Shown: positions 9,163 to 17,668, counted from the stretch's first letter. The stretch: 64,000 nucleotides of DNA from Streptomyces lasiicapitis (GCF_014646335.1 NZ_BMNG01000010.1:248001-312000), one strand, 5' to 3'. The notes: generated from the letters alone by a model not told the origin. Made by a program: numbers and translations.

Positions 9163-9975
9163 TCAGCGGGTGGAGGCGGTGATGCCGCGCAGGAACAGGC
9201 CGCGGAACACCAGGAAGAGCAGGAGGGTCGGGGCGGAGACGACCAGTGCTCCGGCGAGGATCACGGGCGGCCCCGAGGAGGAGTAGGCGTTGTTGAGGGT
9301 GGTGAGGGCGGCCATCACGGGCTGTACGTCGGCGCTGCGGCTGAGGGTGATGCCGAGCAGCAGGTCGTTCCAGACGGCGGTGAACTGGAAGAGGAAGGCG
9401 GCGCCGAGCCCCGCCCGCATCAGGGGTACGTGGATGCGCCAGAAGATCCGCCCGAAGGACGCCCCGTCGATCAGCGCGGCCTCCGTCAGCTCCGGGGGCA
9501 TCGTGGTCATCTGATTGCGGATCAGGAAGAACGCGAACGGGACTGCCCAGGCCACGTACACCAGCATCAGGCCGAGCCTGGTGTCGTAAAGATTGGCGTC
9601 CGCGTACAGACCGAAGAGCGGCGCGAGGAACATCTGGAGCGGGAACAGCGTGCCCGAGTAGATCAGCCAGAACCAGAACGCGGGCCTGGGGATGGGCAGG
9701 ACGACGACCGCGAAGGCCGCCATCGCGGCGACGAGCACCGCCACGAGCCCGCACACCGCGGCGTACAGGAGCGAGGCCTGGAAGCTGTCGCCGATGCCCG
9801 CCTCGGTCCAGGCCGTGCGGACGTTGTCGACGAGGTCGAAGCCCTGGAAGGTCCAGTCGGGCCTGCCCTCGTACTCGGTCGACGGGGTCAGCGCGTTGAC
9901 GACGAGCAGGTAGAGCGGGATCAGCCAGAGCAGCACACATCCCGCGACGAAGAGGTTGCGTACGACACGTCCCAC
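9163..9975 (-). CDS. Carbohydrate ABC transporter permease, MalG type
   Basis: Inner-membrane permease of 270 residues with six hydrophobic segments, beginning FVAGCVLLWLIPLYLLVV. The cytoplasmic EAA loop that docks the ATPase is clear (EAALIDGASFGRIFWRIHVPL). It is the second permease of the mannoside importer and sits between the first permease (15 bases away) and the alpha-mannosidase. No ATPase gene occurs anywhere in the cluster; in Streptomyces many sugar importers of this type share the ATPase MsiK, which is the likely energiser here (inference). Confidence 0.92.
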   Translation of the reverse strand: MGRVVRNLFVAGCVLLWLIPLYLLVVNALTPSTEYEGRPDWTFQGFDLVDNVRTAWTEAGIGDSFQASLLYAAVCGLVAVLVAAMAAFAVVVLPIPRPAFWFWLIYSGTLFPLQMFLAPLFGLYADANLYDTRLGLMLVYVAWAVPFAFFLIRNQMTTMPPELTEAALIDGASFGRIFWRIHVPLMRAGLGAAFLFQFTAVWNDLLLGITLSRSADVQPVMAALTTLNNAYSSSGPPVILAGALVVSAPTLLLFLVFRGLFLRGITASTR

Positions 9976-9990
9976 GGCCCGCTCCCCTCC

Positions 9991-11010
9991 TCAGCCCCTC
10001 GCCCAGCCGGTGTCGGGCATCTGGCGGCGCAGATAGGCCCAGGACGAGGCGACGACGATGACGGAAAGGACGAGGGCGATCGCCGAGCCGTAGCCCACGT
10101 GGAACAGCCGGAACGCCTCGCGGTACATGGTCAGGGCGAGGGTCTCCGACGAGCGCGACGGGCCGCCCTTGGTGAGGATCCAGATCAGGTCGAACGCCTT
10201 CAGGCTGTTCACCACGGCCATGCCCACGACCACGACGGTCACCGCCCTCAGCTGGGGAAGCGTGATGTACCGGAACATCCGCCACCCGCTCGCCCCGTCC
10301 AGCTCGGCGGCCTCGACGGTGTCCCGGGGGATGACGCGCAGGCCGATGGCGAACAGCACGACGTTGATGCCGGTCGCCTGCCAGGTGCCGGCGACGATCA
10401 GGGCGAGGGTGTTCTGCGGCCACTCCAGGAGCCAGGTCTGCGCCCACGAGTCGAGGCCAACGCCGCGCAGGAACTGGTTGACCGCGCCGTCGGAGGTCAG
10501 CATGAAGTTCCACAGGACGGCGGTGGCGGCGGCCGAGATCGCGAACGGCAGCACGATCACCATTTGCGCGATTCCGCCGAACCGCATCCGGTGCGTGGCG
10601 ACCGCGATCAGCAGCCCGAGCAGCACCGGAAGCAGCAGCGTCCCGGCCACCCACATCAGGGTGTTGAGCAGCGAGCGGCCGAAGACGGGGTCGTCGGCGA
10701 GCCGCGTGTAGTTGTCGATGCCGGTGAAGCGGCTGGTGAAGCCGTCGTCCTCGAAGAAGCTGCCGTACACGCTGCGGAAGAACGGGTAGACGAGCAGCAC
10801 GCCGACGAAGGCGAAGGCGGGCAGCGCCCAGGGCAGTGCGGCCAGGGGTCCGCCGAGGCGGGCGCTGGGGCGGACGGCCTGGTGGGGTGTGCGGTGGGGC
10901 ACGCGGCGGCGGACGCGGCGCGGCTTGGCTTCGGCGGGGGCGGAGGCCGGGGCGGGGGTGGCGATCTCCGTCATGTGCGCTCTCATGCGCGCCCTCATGT
11001 GCGCCCTCAT
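9991..11010 (-). CDS. Carbohydrate ABC transporter permease, MalF type
   Basis: Inner-membrane permease of 327 to 339 residues depending on start. A basic, Pro/Ala-rich cytoplasmic tail precedes the first membrane segment (ALPWALPAFAFVGVLLVYPFF), and the EAA loop is EAAELDGASGWRMFRYITLPQL. It pairs with the MalG-type permease downstream. The 5' end is unusual: four in-frame ATG codons lie exactly 12 bases apart (11010, 10998, 10986, 10974), each of the last three preceded by an AGGGCGC or AGAGCGC stretch that could serve as a ribosome-binding site. The first ATG overlaps the TGA of the solute-binding protein (ATGA). The conserved-looking N-terminus begins at ATG 10974 (MTEIATPAP). Confidence 0.9.
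   Translation of the reverse strand: MRAHMRARMRAHMTEIATPAPASAPAEAKPRRVRRRVPHRTPHQAVRPSARLGGPLAALPWALPAFAFVGVLLVYPFFRSVYGSFFEDDGFTSRFTGIDNYTRLADDPVFGRSLLNTLMWVAGTLLLPVLLGLLIAVATHRMRFGGIAQMVIVLPFAISAAATAVLWNFMLTSDGAVNQFLRGVGLDSWAQTWLLEWPQNTLALIVAGTWQATGINVVLFAIGLRVIPRDTVEAAELDGASGWRMFRYITLPQLRAVTVVVVGMAVVNSLKAFDLIWILTKGGPSRSSETLALTMYREAFRLFHVGYGSAIALVLSVIVVASSWAYLRRQMPDTGWARG
10975..11010 (-). repeat. Three tandem 12-bp units carrying start codons
   Basis: Read on the minus strand, the 12-mer ATGAGGGCGCAC is repeated three times with one or two changes (second copy ends CGC, third has AGAGCGC), giving Met-Arg-Ala-His/Arg three times before MTEI. Each unit contains both a purine-rich stretch and an ATG, so the repeat duplicates a possible ribosome-binding site plus start. 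Confidence 0.85.
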
Positions 11011-12317
11011 GTGCGCTCGGCCTCCCGCCACACCTTCCAGGCCTCGTCGGCGCGGTCCTGCATGGTGCGCAGGACCTTGCGGTACGAGGACGGGTTCAGC
11101 AGAAAGCCCGCGAGGTCGTCGACGGTCGCCTCGACGAGCTCGGGCGGGCCCTGCTCCCAGAACCGGTTGAGCAGCCACAGCCGGTCTCCCCGCACCTTCT
11201 TGGCCAGTGCGCCGACGACCGGATTGGCGGCGGGGACCTTCGGGTTGGGGCAGCCGTCCCCGAGCGCGTGCGAGAAGGCCTTCATCACCGCCGGGTGCAT
11301 CCAGTTCCTGGTGGCCTTCAACGCCTCGGCGCGGTCGGGGCCCTTGACGGTGGCCACCAGGGCGCTGGACTCGAAGACGACGGCAGGACGGGCCTTCGGG
11401 TCGGCCATGGGCAGCACGAAGGCGCTCACGTTCTTGCCCGGTTTGCCGCCCGATGCCGTGAGGGTGGAGCCGAGCCAGGTGCCGCAGGGCAGCATGCCGA
11501 CCTTGCCGTGCACGAGGGCCGCCGCGGCGTCGACGTGGTTCATGTCCATCGGCGTGAACCAGTCCTTGTCGAAGAACGAGGCAAGGGTGCGCAGGGCGCG
11601 TTCGGCGCGCGGGTCGGTGTACTTCTCGCGGCCGTTCATCAAGTCGTCGTAGAACCGGGGGTCCTGGCGGCTGAGGATCTCCTGGAACCAGATGAACGAG
11701 GGCCAGCGGCCGTCGGCGGTGCCGTGCAGCGGGGTGACGCCGTTCCGCTTCAGCCGGTCCGCGGCGGCGAGGAAATCGCCCCAGGTGCGCGGGGGTTGTA
11801 GGCCGTGCTCCGCGAAGACCTCGGGGTTGTGGAAGAACACCCAGTACGCGAGGTTCATCGGCAGTCCGTAGACGCGGCCCCGGTACGTGAACGCCTCACG
11901 CAGCGACCGGTCGGCCCAGCCCCGGGCGACGGCCGCGTCCCACTGGCCGCTCAGGTCGGCGATGCCGCCGGTGCGGGCCAGGTCCTGGAGCCGGTAGCCC
12001 GACCAGTACTTGAGCATGTCCGGGGTCTTGTTCGTCCGCAGCGAGGACTTCACGACCTGCTCGAACGACTCGAGCGACGGATTGACTTCGGGTACGAGCC
12101 GCAGCCCCGCGACCGACTTCATCGCCGCCCCGGCCGCGGCCATCGGCGCCGACCAGGCGGCGCTGTCCCCGAACACGGCGACCTTGCCTGGGGGTTGGCC
12201 CTTGGCGGTGCCGCAGGCGGTGGCGAGGGTGCCGGCTGCGGCGGCGGCTGCGGTGAGGAGGGCGCGGCGGGGCACGGGCGGGTGCGCGGGGTGCGCGGTG
12301 GGCTTCGTACCTGGCAT
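11007..12317 (-). CDS. Sugar ABC transporter solute-binding lipoprotein
   Basis: Protein of 436 residues of the family 1 extracellular solute-binding type. The N-terminus has a twin-arginine-like RRALLTAAAAAAG segment followed by a weak lipobox ending at Cys in TLATAC, so it is probably a Tat- or Sec-exported lipoprotein that catches the sugar outside the membrane. The body contains the typical pattern VYGLPMNLAYWVFFHNPEVF and the aromatic-rich C-terminal region. It is the first gene of the importer operon, preceded at 43 bases by a LacI-type operator, and its stop overlaps the start of the first permease. Substrate is inferred to be a mannoside from the alpha-mannosidase downstream. Confidence 0.92.
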   Translation of the reverse strand: MPGTKPTAHPAHPPVPRRALLTAAAAAAGTLATACGTAKGQPPGKVAVFGDSAAWSAPMAAAGAAMKSVAGLRLVPEVNPSLESFEQVVKSSLRTNKTPDMLKYWSGYRLQDLARTGGIADLSGQWDAAVARGWADRSLREAFTYRGRVYGLPMNLAYWVFFHNPEVFAEHGLQPPRTWGDFLAAADRLKRNGVTPLHGTADGRWPSFIWFQEILSRQDPRFYDDLMNGREKYTDPRAERALRTLASFFDKDWFTPMDMNHVDAAAALVHGKVGMLPCGTWLGSTLTASGGKPGKNVSAFVLPMADPKARPAVVFESSALVATVKGPDRAEALKATRNWMHPAVMKAFSHALGDGCPNPKVPAANPVVGALAKKVRGDRLWLLNRFWEQGPPELVEATVDDLAGFLLNPSSYRKVLRTMQDRADEAWKVWREAERT

Positions 12318-12359
12318 GGGGTGCCCCCACAGGTGGGTCCCGGGCGTCCGTCCCGGCCG

Positions 12360-12375
12360 GTGTTAGCGTTAACAC
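12360..12375. promoter_or_regulatory. LacI-family operator
   Basis: GTGTTAGCGTTAACAC is a 16-bp inverted repeat with the central CG typical of LacI-family operators; 7 of 8 positions of the half-sites match. It lies 43 bases upstream of the solute-binding protein start, where a bound LacI repressor would block the importer operon promoter. Confidence 0.8.
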
Positions 12376-12685
12376 GAGCGTGGTGGAGCGTCGTGGCGGT
12401 GGGGGTGGTTGTCAAGGGAGTGCGGGAGGGGTGGGGTGGAACAGGGGCTGGATCGCGCCAGCCACGCCGCGCGTACCCCACACTGCCGCCGCCGACCGCG
12501 ACACCAGAGCCGTGCGCCCTGCACCAGTCCAGCAGGACAGACAGCCCTCGTACCGCCGAAACTCGGTTGCCCGGTCCGCCGTCCCGGCAACACCATCGCC
12601 CCATGGCCACCGCATCCCTCGCCGCCCCGCTGCCGCCCGCCTCCGCCGCCCGTCCGGCGAAGGTTCAGCAGCAGCCCGGCCGACC
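12376..12685. other. Region between the LacI operator and the LysE-type gene
   Basis: About 310 bases with no well-supported gene. An ATG at 12603 opens a 36-codon frame (MATASLAAPLPP) ending at 12713 with no ribosome-binding site and Ala/Pro-rich composition; I do not call it. Promoters for the divergent transport operon and the rightward LysE-type gene should lie here. Confidence 0.4.
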
Positions 12686-13345
12686 GTGGAGGCCCACGCT
12701 TCCTCGCCGGTGACCGGGTACCTGGTCGCGGGGCTCCTCGCCGGTTATGGCATCGCCATGCCGGTCGGAGCGGTCGCGGCCCACCTGGTGGCACTCACCG
12801 CCCGCACCTCGCTGCGGACCGGTGTCTGCGCGGCGCTCGGAGTCGCGACCGCCGACGGCTTGTACGCCTTGGTCGCGACGGTCGCGGGCGCTGCGGCGGC
12901 ACCCGTCGTCAGCCCGCTCATGGGCCCGCTGCGCTGGATCTCCGCCTGCGTGCTCACCTCGTTGGCGCTGCGCTCGGCCGCGTCGGCCCTCGCCCAGCAC
13001 CGCAGGCCGCCGCACGCGGCCGGGGAGGACGATGAGGACCCGACGTCCGCGTCCCGGGCGTACACGAGCCTCCTGGGCATCACCCTCCTCAACCCGACCA
13101 CCGTGCTCTACTTCGCCGCGCTCGTCGTCGGCGGCCAGTCCGACGCAGAGCCCGACCGCCTCGGGCAGGCGGTGTTCACCCTCGCCGCCTTCGTCGCGTC
13201 CGCGAGTTGGCAACTGTTGCTCGCCGGGGGCGGAGCGCTGCTCGGACGAGCGCTGACGGGTCGCCGGGGACGGCTGTGTACGGCGCTCGCGTCCAGTGCG
13301 CTGATCATCGGGTTGGCGGTGCATCTGGTGGTGGCGGCACCGTGA
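12686..13345 (+). CDS. LysE/RhtB-type amino-acid exporter
   Basis: Protein of about 219 residues with six hydrophobic segments, starting GYLVAGLLAGYGIAMPVGAVAAHL, which is the signature N-terminus of the LysE superfamily (a helix with a GxxxxxxxPGP-like kink, here AMPVGAV). A His/Asp/Glu-rich loop (HRRPPHAAGEDDEDP) separates the two halves. Such proteins export amino acids or other small amphipathic solutes across the membrane. The start is uncertain: GTG 12686 and GTG 12710 are in frame, neither has a good ribosome-binding site, and the frame is open from 12380 with unlikely composition. It stands alone between the mannoside operon and a phosphatase gene. Confidence 0.75.
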   Translation: MEAHASSPVTGYLVAGLLAGYGIAMPVGAVAAHLVALTARTSLRTGVCAALGVATADGLYALVATVAGAAAAPVVSPLMGPLRWISACVLTSLALRSAASALAQHRRPPHAAGEDDEDPTSASRAYTSLLGITLLNPTTVLYFAALVVGGQSDAEPDRLGQAVFTLAAFVASASWQLLLAGGGALLGRALTGRRGRLCTALASSALIIGLAVHLVVAAP

Positions 13346-13508
13346 CTTCAGCGGGGCTCATCCCCGGCGCCACGGAGGCGACGTCCACGGAACCACCCTC
13401 GACGCCCCGGCGTCCCTCCCCGCACACCATCATGATCACGACACGCGACGGGAAGCGACCCCCCGGACCGCGATCGTGACCGAGCACCCCCTAAGGAGGA
13501 GCCCCCAC

Positions 13509-14147
13509 ATGCCGGGAACCACCGCCCGCCACCTCTACCTCGCCCGCCACGGCGAAGCGACCCCGGACGAGTCCGACCTGACCGACCGAGGCCGCCGCCA
13601 GGCAGCCCTGCTCGGCGAACGCCTGCGGGACATCCCCCTGGCGGAGATCAGCCACGGCCCACTCCCCCGCGCCAAGCGGACGGCCCACCTGATCCACGCC
13701 CAACGCAACAGCACCACCGCCAGCACCACCGCGCTGACGCCCTCCGAAGCCGCCGGCGACTACATCCCCCATCTCCCCACCCGCGACGAACTCCCCGAGG
13801 ACGCGGCCGACGCCATACTCGACCGTCTCTCCGCCTTCCCCGCGGACGAACGCGACCGCGGCCCCGCCCTCGCGCAGGCGGCCCTCGACCGCTTCACCGG
13901 CCCGGTCGAGGGCGACGTACCCCGTCACGAACTGGTCGTCACGCACAACTTCCTCATCGGCTGGCTGGTCCGCGCCGCCCTCGACGCGCCGCCGTGGCGC
14001 TGGATCGGCCTCAACCACGCCAACGCGGGCCTCACCGTGATCCGTTACGCGCCGGGCCGCCCGGCGTCCCTGCTTCTCTACAACGACACCGGGCACCTGC
14101 CACCCGAACTCCGCTGGACGGGCCTGCCGCCGGAACTGCACGTCTGA
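13509..14147 (+). CDS. Histidine phosphatase family protein
   Basis: Protein of 212 residues with the phosphoglycerate-mutase-like fold. The phospho-accepting His is in LYLARHGEA, the second conserved Arg in GPLPRAKRTA and the second His in LVVTHNFLIGWL. Members remove phosphate from sugars, nucleotides or proteins; the sequence does not tell which. Start at ATG 13509 with AAGGAGGA eight bases upstream, one of the strongest ribosome-binding sites in the window; a longer frame from 13476 is therefore not needed. It is convergent with the zinc exporter gene. Confidence 0.88.
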   Translation: MPGTTARHLYLARHGEATPDESDLTDRGRRQAALLGERLRDIPLAEISHGPLPRAKRTAHLIHAQRNSTTASTTALTPSEAAGDYIPHLPTRDELPEDAADAILDRLSAFPADERDRGPALAQAALDRFTGPVEGDVPRHELVVTHNFLIGWLVRAALDAPPWRWIGLNHANAGLTVIRYAPGRPASLLLYNDTGHLPPELRWTGLPPELHV

Positions 14148-14188
14148 GCCCGAGCAGCCGTACCGCCCCGCGCAGGCTCCGCGCCCCC

Positions 14189-15229
14189 TCAGTGGGCGTG
14201 CGGCTCGCGCCGGTGTGTGGGGCCGTGCCCGTTGGCGCAGTGGGGTGCCGCACCGGCCCCGGCGGGCGCGGACACAGCGGCCGGGTGCGGGGCGTGGTCC
14301 GTGGTGCCTTCCGGGTCCTCGTGGTCGATCTGGAGCGTGGTGTGCGTGAGGCCGTACGTTTCGGCCAGGAGTGTGTCGAGGTCGCGGCGTACGGCGTGGC
14401 AGTCGCCGCCGGGGTGGACCAGGACGTGGGCGGACAGGGCGGGTTCGCCGGAGGTGATGGTCCAGATGTGCAGGTCGTGGACCTCCGCCACGTGGGGCGC
14501 CGTGGCGAGCCGGTCGCCGATGGCGTCGGGGTCGAGGCCCGCGGGCGCCGCCTCCAGCAGGATGCGGCCGGAGTCGCGGAGCAGTCCGCAGCCCGCCTTG
14601 ACCATGAGGACGACGACGAAGAGCGTGGCGATGGTGTCGGCGCGCGCGAAGCCCGTGGTCATGACGACGACACCGGCGACGGCGGTGCCGATGAACGCGT
14701 ACAGGTCGTTGAGGATGTGCTGGTAGGCGCCCTCGACGTTCAGCGATGCCCGGTTGGCCTTGGACAGGCACCAGGCCGCGGCGAGGTTGACGGCCACGCC
14801 GGTGAGGGCGGTGGCGAGCACCATCCAGCCGGTGACCTCCGGCGGGTGCAGCAGCCGCACCACGGCCTCGTAGCCGAGCCAGACCGCCGCGAGCAGCAGG
14901 GTGAGGCCGTTGGCCTGGGCGGAGAGTATCTCGACGCGCTTCAGTCCGAATGTGTACGTGCCCTTGGCGGGGCGGGCGGCGAGGCGCATCGCGACGAGCG
15001 CGAGGATGATGGAGAAAGCGTCCGTGAGCATGTGGACGGCGTCGGACAGCAGCGCCAGCGAACCGGACACGAACGCAATGGCGGTCTCCACCGAAATGAA
15101 AACGCCAATCAATACAAGTGCCAGCGAAAGCCAGCGCCTGTCGGCGTCGGCGGAGACGCCGTGGCTGTGCCCGCCATGGCTCCCTGCCTGGTGGTCGTGC
15201 CCGTCGTGGTGCGTGTGAGCGTGCCCCAC
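14189..15229 (-). CDS. zitB: Cation diffusion facilitator, probable zinc exporter (ZitB type)
   Basis: Protein of about 346 residues with six membrane helices. The transport site is visible as SLALLSDAVHMLTDAFSI (HxxxD) and the second pair in HILNDLYAFIGT. The N-terminus (HAHTHHDGHDHQAGSHGGHSHG) and the C-terminal tail are His-rich, as in zinc-exporting CDF proteins; the cytoplasmic domain follows helix six (VHDLHIWTITSGEPALSAHVL). Start: GTG 15229 has GGGGGA seven bases upstream, while the TTG at 15244 has none. Known biology: in Streptomyces coelicolor the Zur protein activates zitB at high zinc; a dyad upstream (15305-15333) could be its site. Export of zinc is inferred from the family. 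Confidence 0.87.
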   Translation of the reverse strand: MGHAHTHHDGHDHQAGSHGGHSHGVSADADRRWLSLALVLIGVFISVETAIAFVSGSLALLSDAVHMLTDAFSIILALVAMRLAARPAKGTYTFGLKRVEILSAQANGLTLLLAAVWLGYEAVVRLLHPPEVTGWMVLATALTGVAVNLAAAWCLSKANRASLNVEGAYQHILNDLYAFIGTAVAGVVVMTTGFARADTIATLFVVVLMVKAGCGLLRDSGRILLEAAPAGLDPDAIGDRLATAPHVAEVHDLHIWTITSGEPALSAHVLVHPGGDCHAVRRDLDTLLAETYGLTHTTLQIDHEDPEGTTDHAPHPAAVSAPAGAGAAPHCANGHGPTHRREPHAH

Positions 15230-15304
15230 AGGAAATTCCCCCAAGGTGTCGCGGCGGCCAACTCACGGCAGTCAAGCGCACATTGACGAAGCCCGCAAAG
15301 GCTG

Positions 15305-15333
15305 CATCGGTGACCGTTTTCAATGCCGAAAAC
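15305..15333. promoter_or_regulatory. Candidate Zur-type site or other operator before the zinc exporter
   Basis: GTTTTCAATGCCGAAAAC (15316-15333) is a perfect 6-bp inverted repeat around a 6-base spacer, and on the minus strand CATTGAAAACGG resembles one half of the Streptomyces Zur box (TGAAAATNATTTTCA). It lies 75-100 bases upstream of the GTG start. The match to the full box is incomplete, so the assignment is tentative. Confidence 0.4.
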
Positions 15334-15368
15334 AGCGACTGCCGATGCCTTGTCGGGGACGCCGGAAT

Positions 15369-16541
15369 TCACCTCGCCGGCAACGGCCGAGAAATGACGT
15401 TTGACGTCGCGCTCTTTTCCGCGCTCCCGAGCGTCACGCGCCGTCTGACGTGCAGATGCCCCGGCGCGGGGAACGGCGGCCGCACGGGGAGGACGGCGTT
15501 CAGCTCGTACCCCGTCTTCTCCGCGACGCGGCACGACGCCGCGTTGTCGACCTGATGCAGCAGGTGCAGCCAGTGCAGCCCGCCGCCACCGAAGGTGCCG
15601 AACGCCCAGTCGGTGAGCGCGTCGAGGGCCCGCGACGCGACCCCACGCCCACGCGCCCGCGCCGCCGTCCAGTACCCGACCTCACCGACCCCGGTGGCGG
15701 CGCGCGGCCCCTTGACCACGACGTTGGCAACCAACCCCGACAGCGCCCCTTCGCCCTGCTCCACGACGGCGAAGCTCAGGTAGTCGCCCCGCTCCCAGCC
15801 TCTGTGCCGCACCTCCAGCCAACGCGCGGCGTCCGCGCGGTCGGAGACGGGCATGCGCGTCCAGCGCCGCATCAGCGGATCGCGGTACACATCGATCAGC
15901 GCAGCCGCGTCGTCGTCCCGCCACGGTCGCAGCACCATGCCGGGCAGCCCGTCCGCGCCGGGCACGCGCAGGGTGGCGGTCACGGACGCGTCCACTCCCG
16001 CGCCGAAGACGTACAACACCTGCGGCTCGCCCCACTCCACGAACGTGTCCGCCACCGTCGCGCCGAGCCCTTCCAGCAGCCGCCGGGACCGCCGGTTCGC
16101 CGCCTGCGTCACCGCGACCACCCCGGACGCGGAGGAGCGGACCCCGCTCCCCGCCCAGTCCACGACGGCGGCGACGGCCTCGCGGGCGTACCCCTTCCCC
16201 CAGTGCTCTGGCAGGAACTGGTACGAGACCTCCGTGCGGCCGTCGCGGGCGTCCGGCGCGGCCACGGCGAGGCCCAGTACGGCGCCGTCGGCGGTCCGCA
16301 CGACGCTGAACACGCCCCTCGCACCCACGCAGTGGCTCCTGCGGGCGCGCACCACGTCCTCCGCGACGGGGCCGCCGAGATGCCGGCGCACCTCGGGGTC
16401 CGTCCACAGCCGGACGACGTCCGGAACGTCCGGCTCCGCCACGGGACGCAGGGTCAGGCGCGGCGTCGCGAGGGAGACCGGCCAGTCGATGGCCGTGCGG
16501 GCAGGGGACGTCGGGGGTGGTGCGGGCTGCTGTGCTGTCAT
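15369..16541 (-). CDS. Tandem GNAT acetyltransferase
   Basis: Protein of 390 residues containing two GNAT domains. The first (residues about 25-195) has the acetyl-CoA loop in FLPEHWGKGYAREAVA; the second (about 205-370) has it in WTAARARGRGVASRALDAL. Both match the RimJ/RimL branch (TPRLTLRP at the start, then NRRSRRLLEGLGA; VDNAASCRVAEKTGYELNA in the second). Targets of this branch include protein N-termini and small molecules; none can be predicted. The gene is transcribed towards the zinc exporter gene with a 139-base gap. The fused double domain is fairly common in actinomycetes. Confidence 0.88.
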   Translation of the reverse strand: MTAQQPAPPPTSPARTAIDWPVSLATPRLTLRPVAEPDVPDVVRLWTDPEVRRHLGGPVAEDVVRARRSHCVGARGVFSVVRTADGAVLGLAVAAPDARDGRTEVSYQFLPEHWGKGYAREAVAAVVDWAGSGVRSSASGVVAVTQAANRRSRRLLEGLGATVADTFVEWGEPQVLYVFGAGVDASVTATLRVPGADGLPGMVLRPWRDDDAAALIDVYRDPLMRRWTRMPVSDRADAARWLEVRHRGWERGDYLSFAVVEQGEGALSGLVANVVVKGPRAATGVGEVGYWTAARARGRGVASRALDALTDWAFGTFGGGGLHWLHLLHQVDNAASCRVAEKTGYELNAVLPVRPPFPAPGHLHVRRRVTLGSAEKSATSNVISRPLPAR

Positions 16542-16582
16542 GATCCCATCTCAGCAGAGCGGCCCGCCGCCCCCTCTTCCGG

Positions 16583-17536
16583 CTACGGCGCGGGCACCGT
16601 GTCCTCGAACTCCGTGCCCGCGTCCCGGTACGCCGCGACCCGCTGGCTCGCCTGTGCCGGAGTGAGGACCTGGTCCTTGACGTGCAGGACGTAGTCGACC
16701 TGCTGGTGGTAGGAGCGGGGCTGGCTGCCGGGCTGACCCGCCAGGTCGATCAGCCACTGGTTGAAGTTGATGGACATGGGGCGCTCGGGGAGGTACGCGG
16801 CGTCGTGGGTGCCGAAGTGCTGCCCGTCGATGTAGTACGTGATGGTCCGGTCGTCGATGGTGAGCACCAGGTCGTGCCAGCCGGCGTAGCTTTCGCGGCG
16901 CTCGGTGTGCTGGTTGACGGCCTGCCAGGGGTCGGGGTTGTACGTCTCCCAGGACGTCGTGTACAGGATGTTGCCGCTCTCGCCCCAGCCGCCGTTGGGG
17001 AGGTACTCGAAGTCGTACTCCGAGTAGTCGTCCGCCATGGGGGCCTTGAGGTCGTTGATGGTGAAGAACGTCTGGACGACGCGGTCGCCGTCGGGTCCTG
17101 AGGGCGGGGCGTCGCTGAACTTCACGCGGGCCGCGTAGGTGCCGTTCTTGAACTTGGCGGAGCGGGTGAGGACCTCGGTCTGCTCGGTGCTCGCGGCCGT
17201 GCCCGCGGTCTTGGTCTCCAGGTTCATGACGGAGTTCCCGCCGGCCGAGGGGAACGTGACGTTCCGCGGCACCCAGGAGGCGCCGGGCACACCGGGACCG
17301 CCCGCGTTGGAACGAACGCTCCAGCCGCGCGCGGACAGGCGCGGGTCGTCGTGGGCGGTGTAGGTGAAGTCGTCGAACAGGACGGCGTCGGCAGCCTCGC
17401 CGCGCGGGGCGGAAGCGCGGGAGTCGGCTCCTGCGGGGAGCGCCGTCAGGGCCGCGCAGGCGAGGGCGCTGGTGAGGGCGACGGCGGTGCGCAGGCGTGT
17501 GCGCCTGGTGGGGGCGGGCGTCACGGGCTGGGTCAT
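16583..17536 (-). CDS. Secreted GH16-family glycoside hydrolase
   Basis: Protein of 317 residues with a signal peptide (RRTRLRTAVALTSALACAALTALPAGA) and a concanavalin-like GH16 domain. The catalytic ExDxE signature is in DYSEYDFEYLPNGGWG (Glu173, Asp175, Glu177). GH16 enzymes cut beta-1,3 or beta-1,4 glucans and galactans such as laminarin, lichenan or agar; the exact substrate is not predictable here. Start at ATG 17536 with AGAGGA seven bases upstream; the frame opens at 17686 but runs through the operator. The divergent GntR-family gene and large palindromes 95 bases upstream suggest substrate-controlled repression. Confidence 0.88.
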   Translation of the reverse strand: MTQPVTPAPTRRTRLRTAVALTSALACAALTALPAGADSRASAPRGEAADAVLFDDFTYTAHDDPRLSARGWSVRSNAGGPGVPGASWVPRNVTFPSAGGNSVMNLETKTAGTAASTEQTEVLTRSAKFKNGTYAARVKFSDAPPSGPDGDRVVQTFFTINDLKAPMADDYSEYDFEYLPNGGWGESGNILYTTSWETYNPDPWQAVNQHTERRESYAGWHDLVLTIDDRTITYYIDGQHFGTHDAAYLPERPMSINFNQWLIDLAGQPGSQPRSYHQQVDYVLHVKDQVLTPAQASQRVAAYRDAGTEFEDTVPAP

Positions 17537-17629
17537 CGGGTGTTCCTCTCCGGAACGGGAACTGTGGGGGAATCCGGGCGGCCCGCCGTCGTGCGGGGGC
17601 GGGGCGTCCGGCAGTCGCGAAAGCCTCGA

Positions 17630-17668
17630 CTTGACCAGTTGTGTCAACTGGTCAAGTGACCACTTGAC
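17630..17668. promoter_or_regulatory. Two overlapping palindromes, probable GntR operator
   Basis: A perfect 12-bp inverted repeat (CTTGACCAGTTG, spacer TGT, CAACTGGTCAAG; 17630-17656) overlaps a perfect 8-bp one (GTCAAGTG AC CACTTGAC; 17651-17668). They lie between the GH16 gene and the GntR regulator. The same half-site CTTGACCAG recurs at 17806-17814. Confidence 0.75.

Noticed and set aside
12603..12713. 36-codon gene upstream of the LysE-type exporter
   Set aside because: No ribosome-binding site and Ala/Pro-rich composition typical of non-coding GC-rich DNA.
17630..17656. DasR site before the GH16 gene
   Set aside because: The DasR box has TGGTC followed closely by GACCA; here the half-sites are in the opposite order and 11 bases apart, so a different regulator is more likely.
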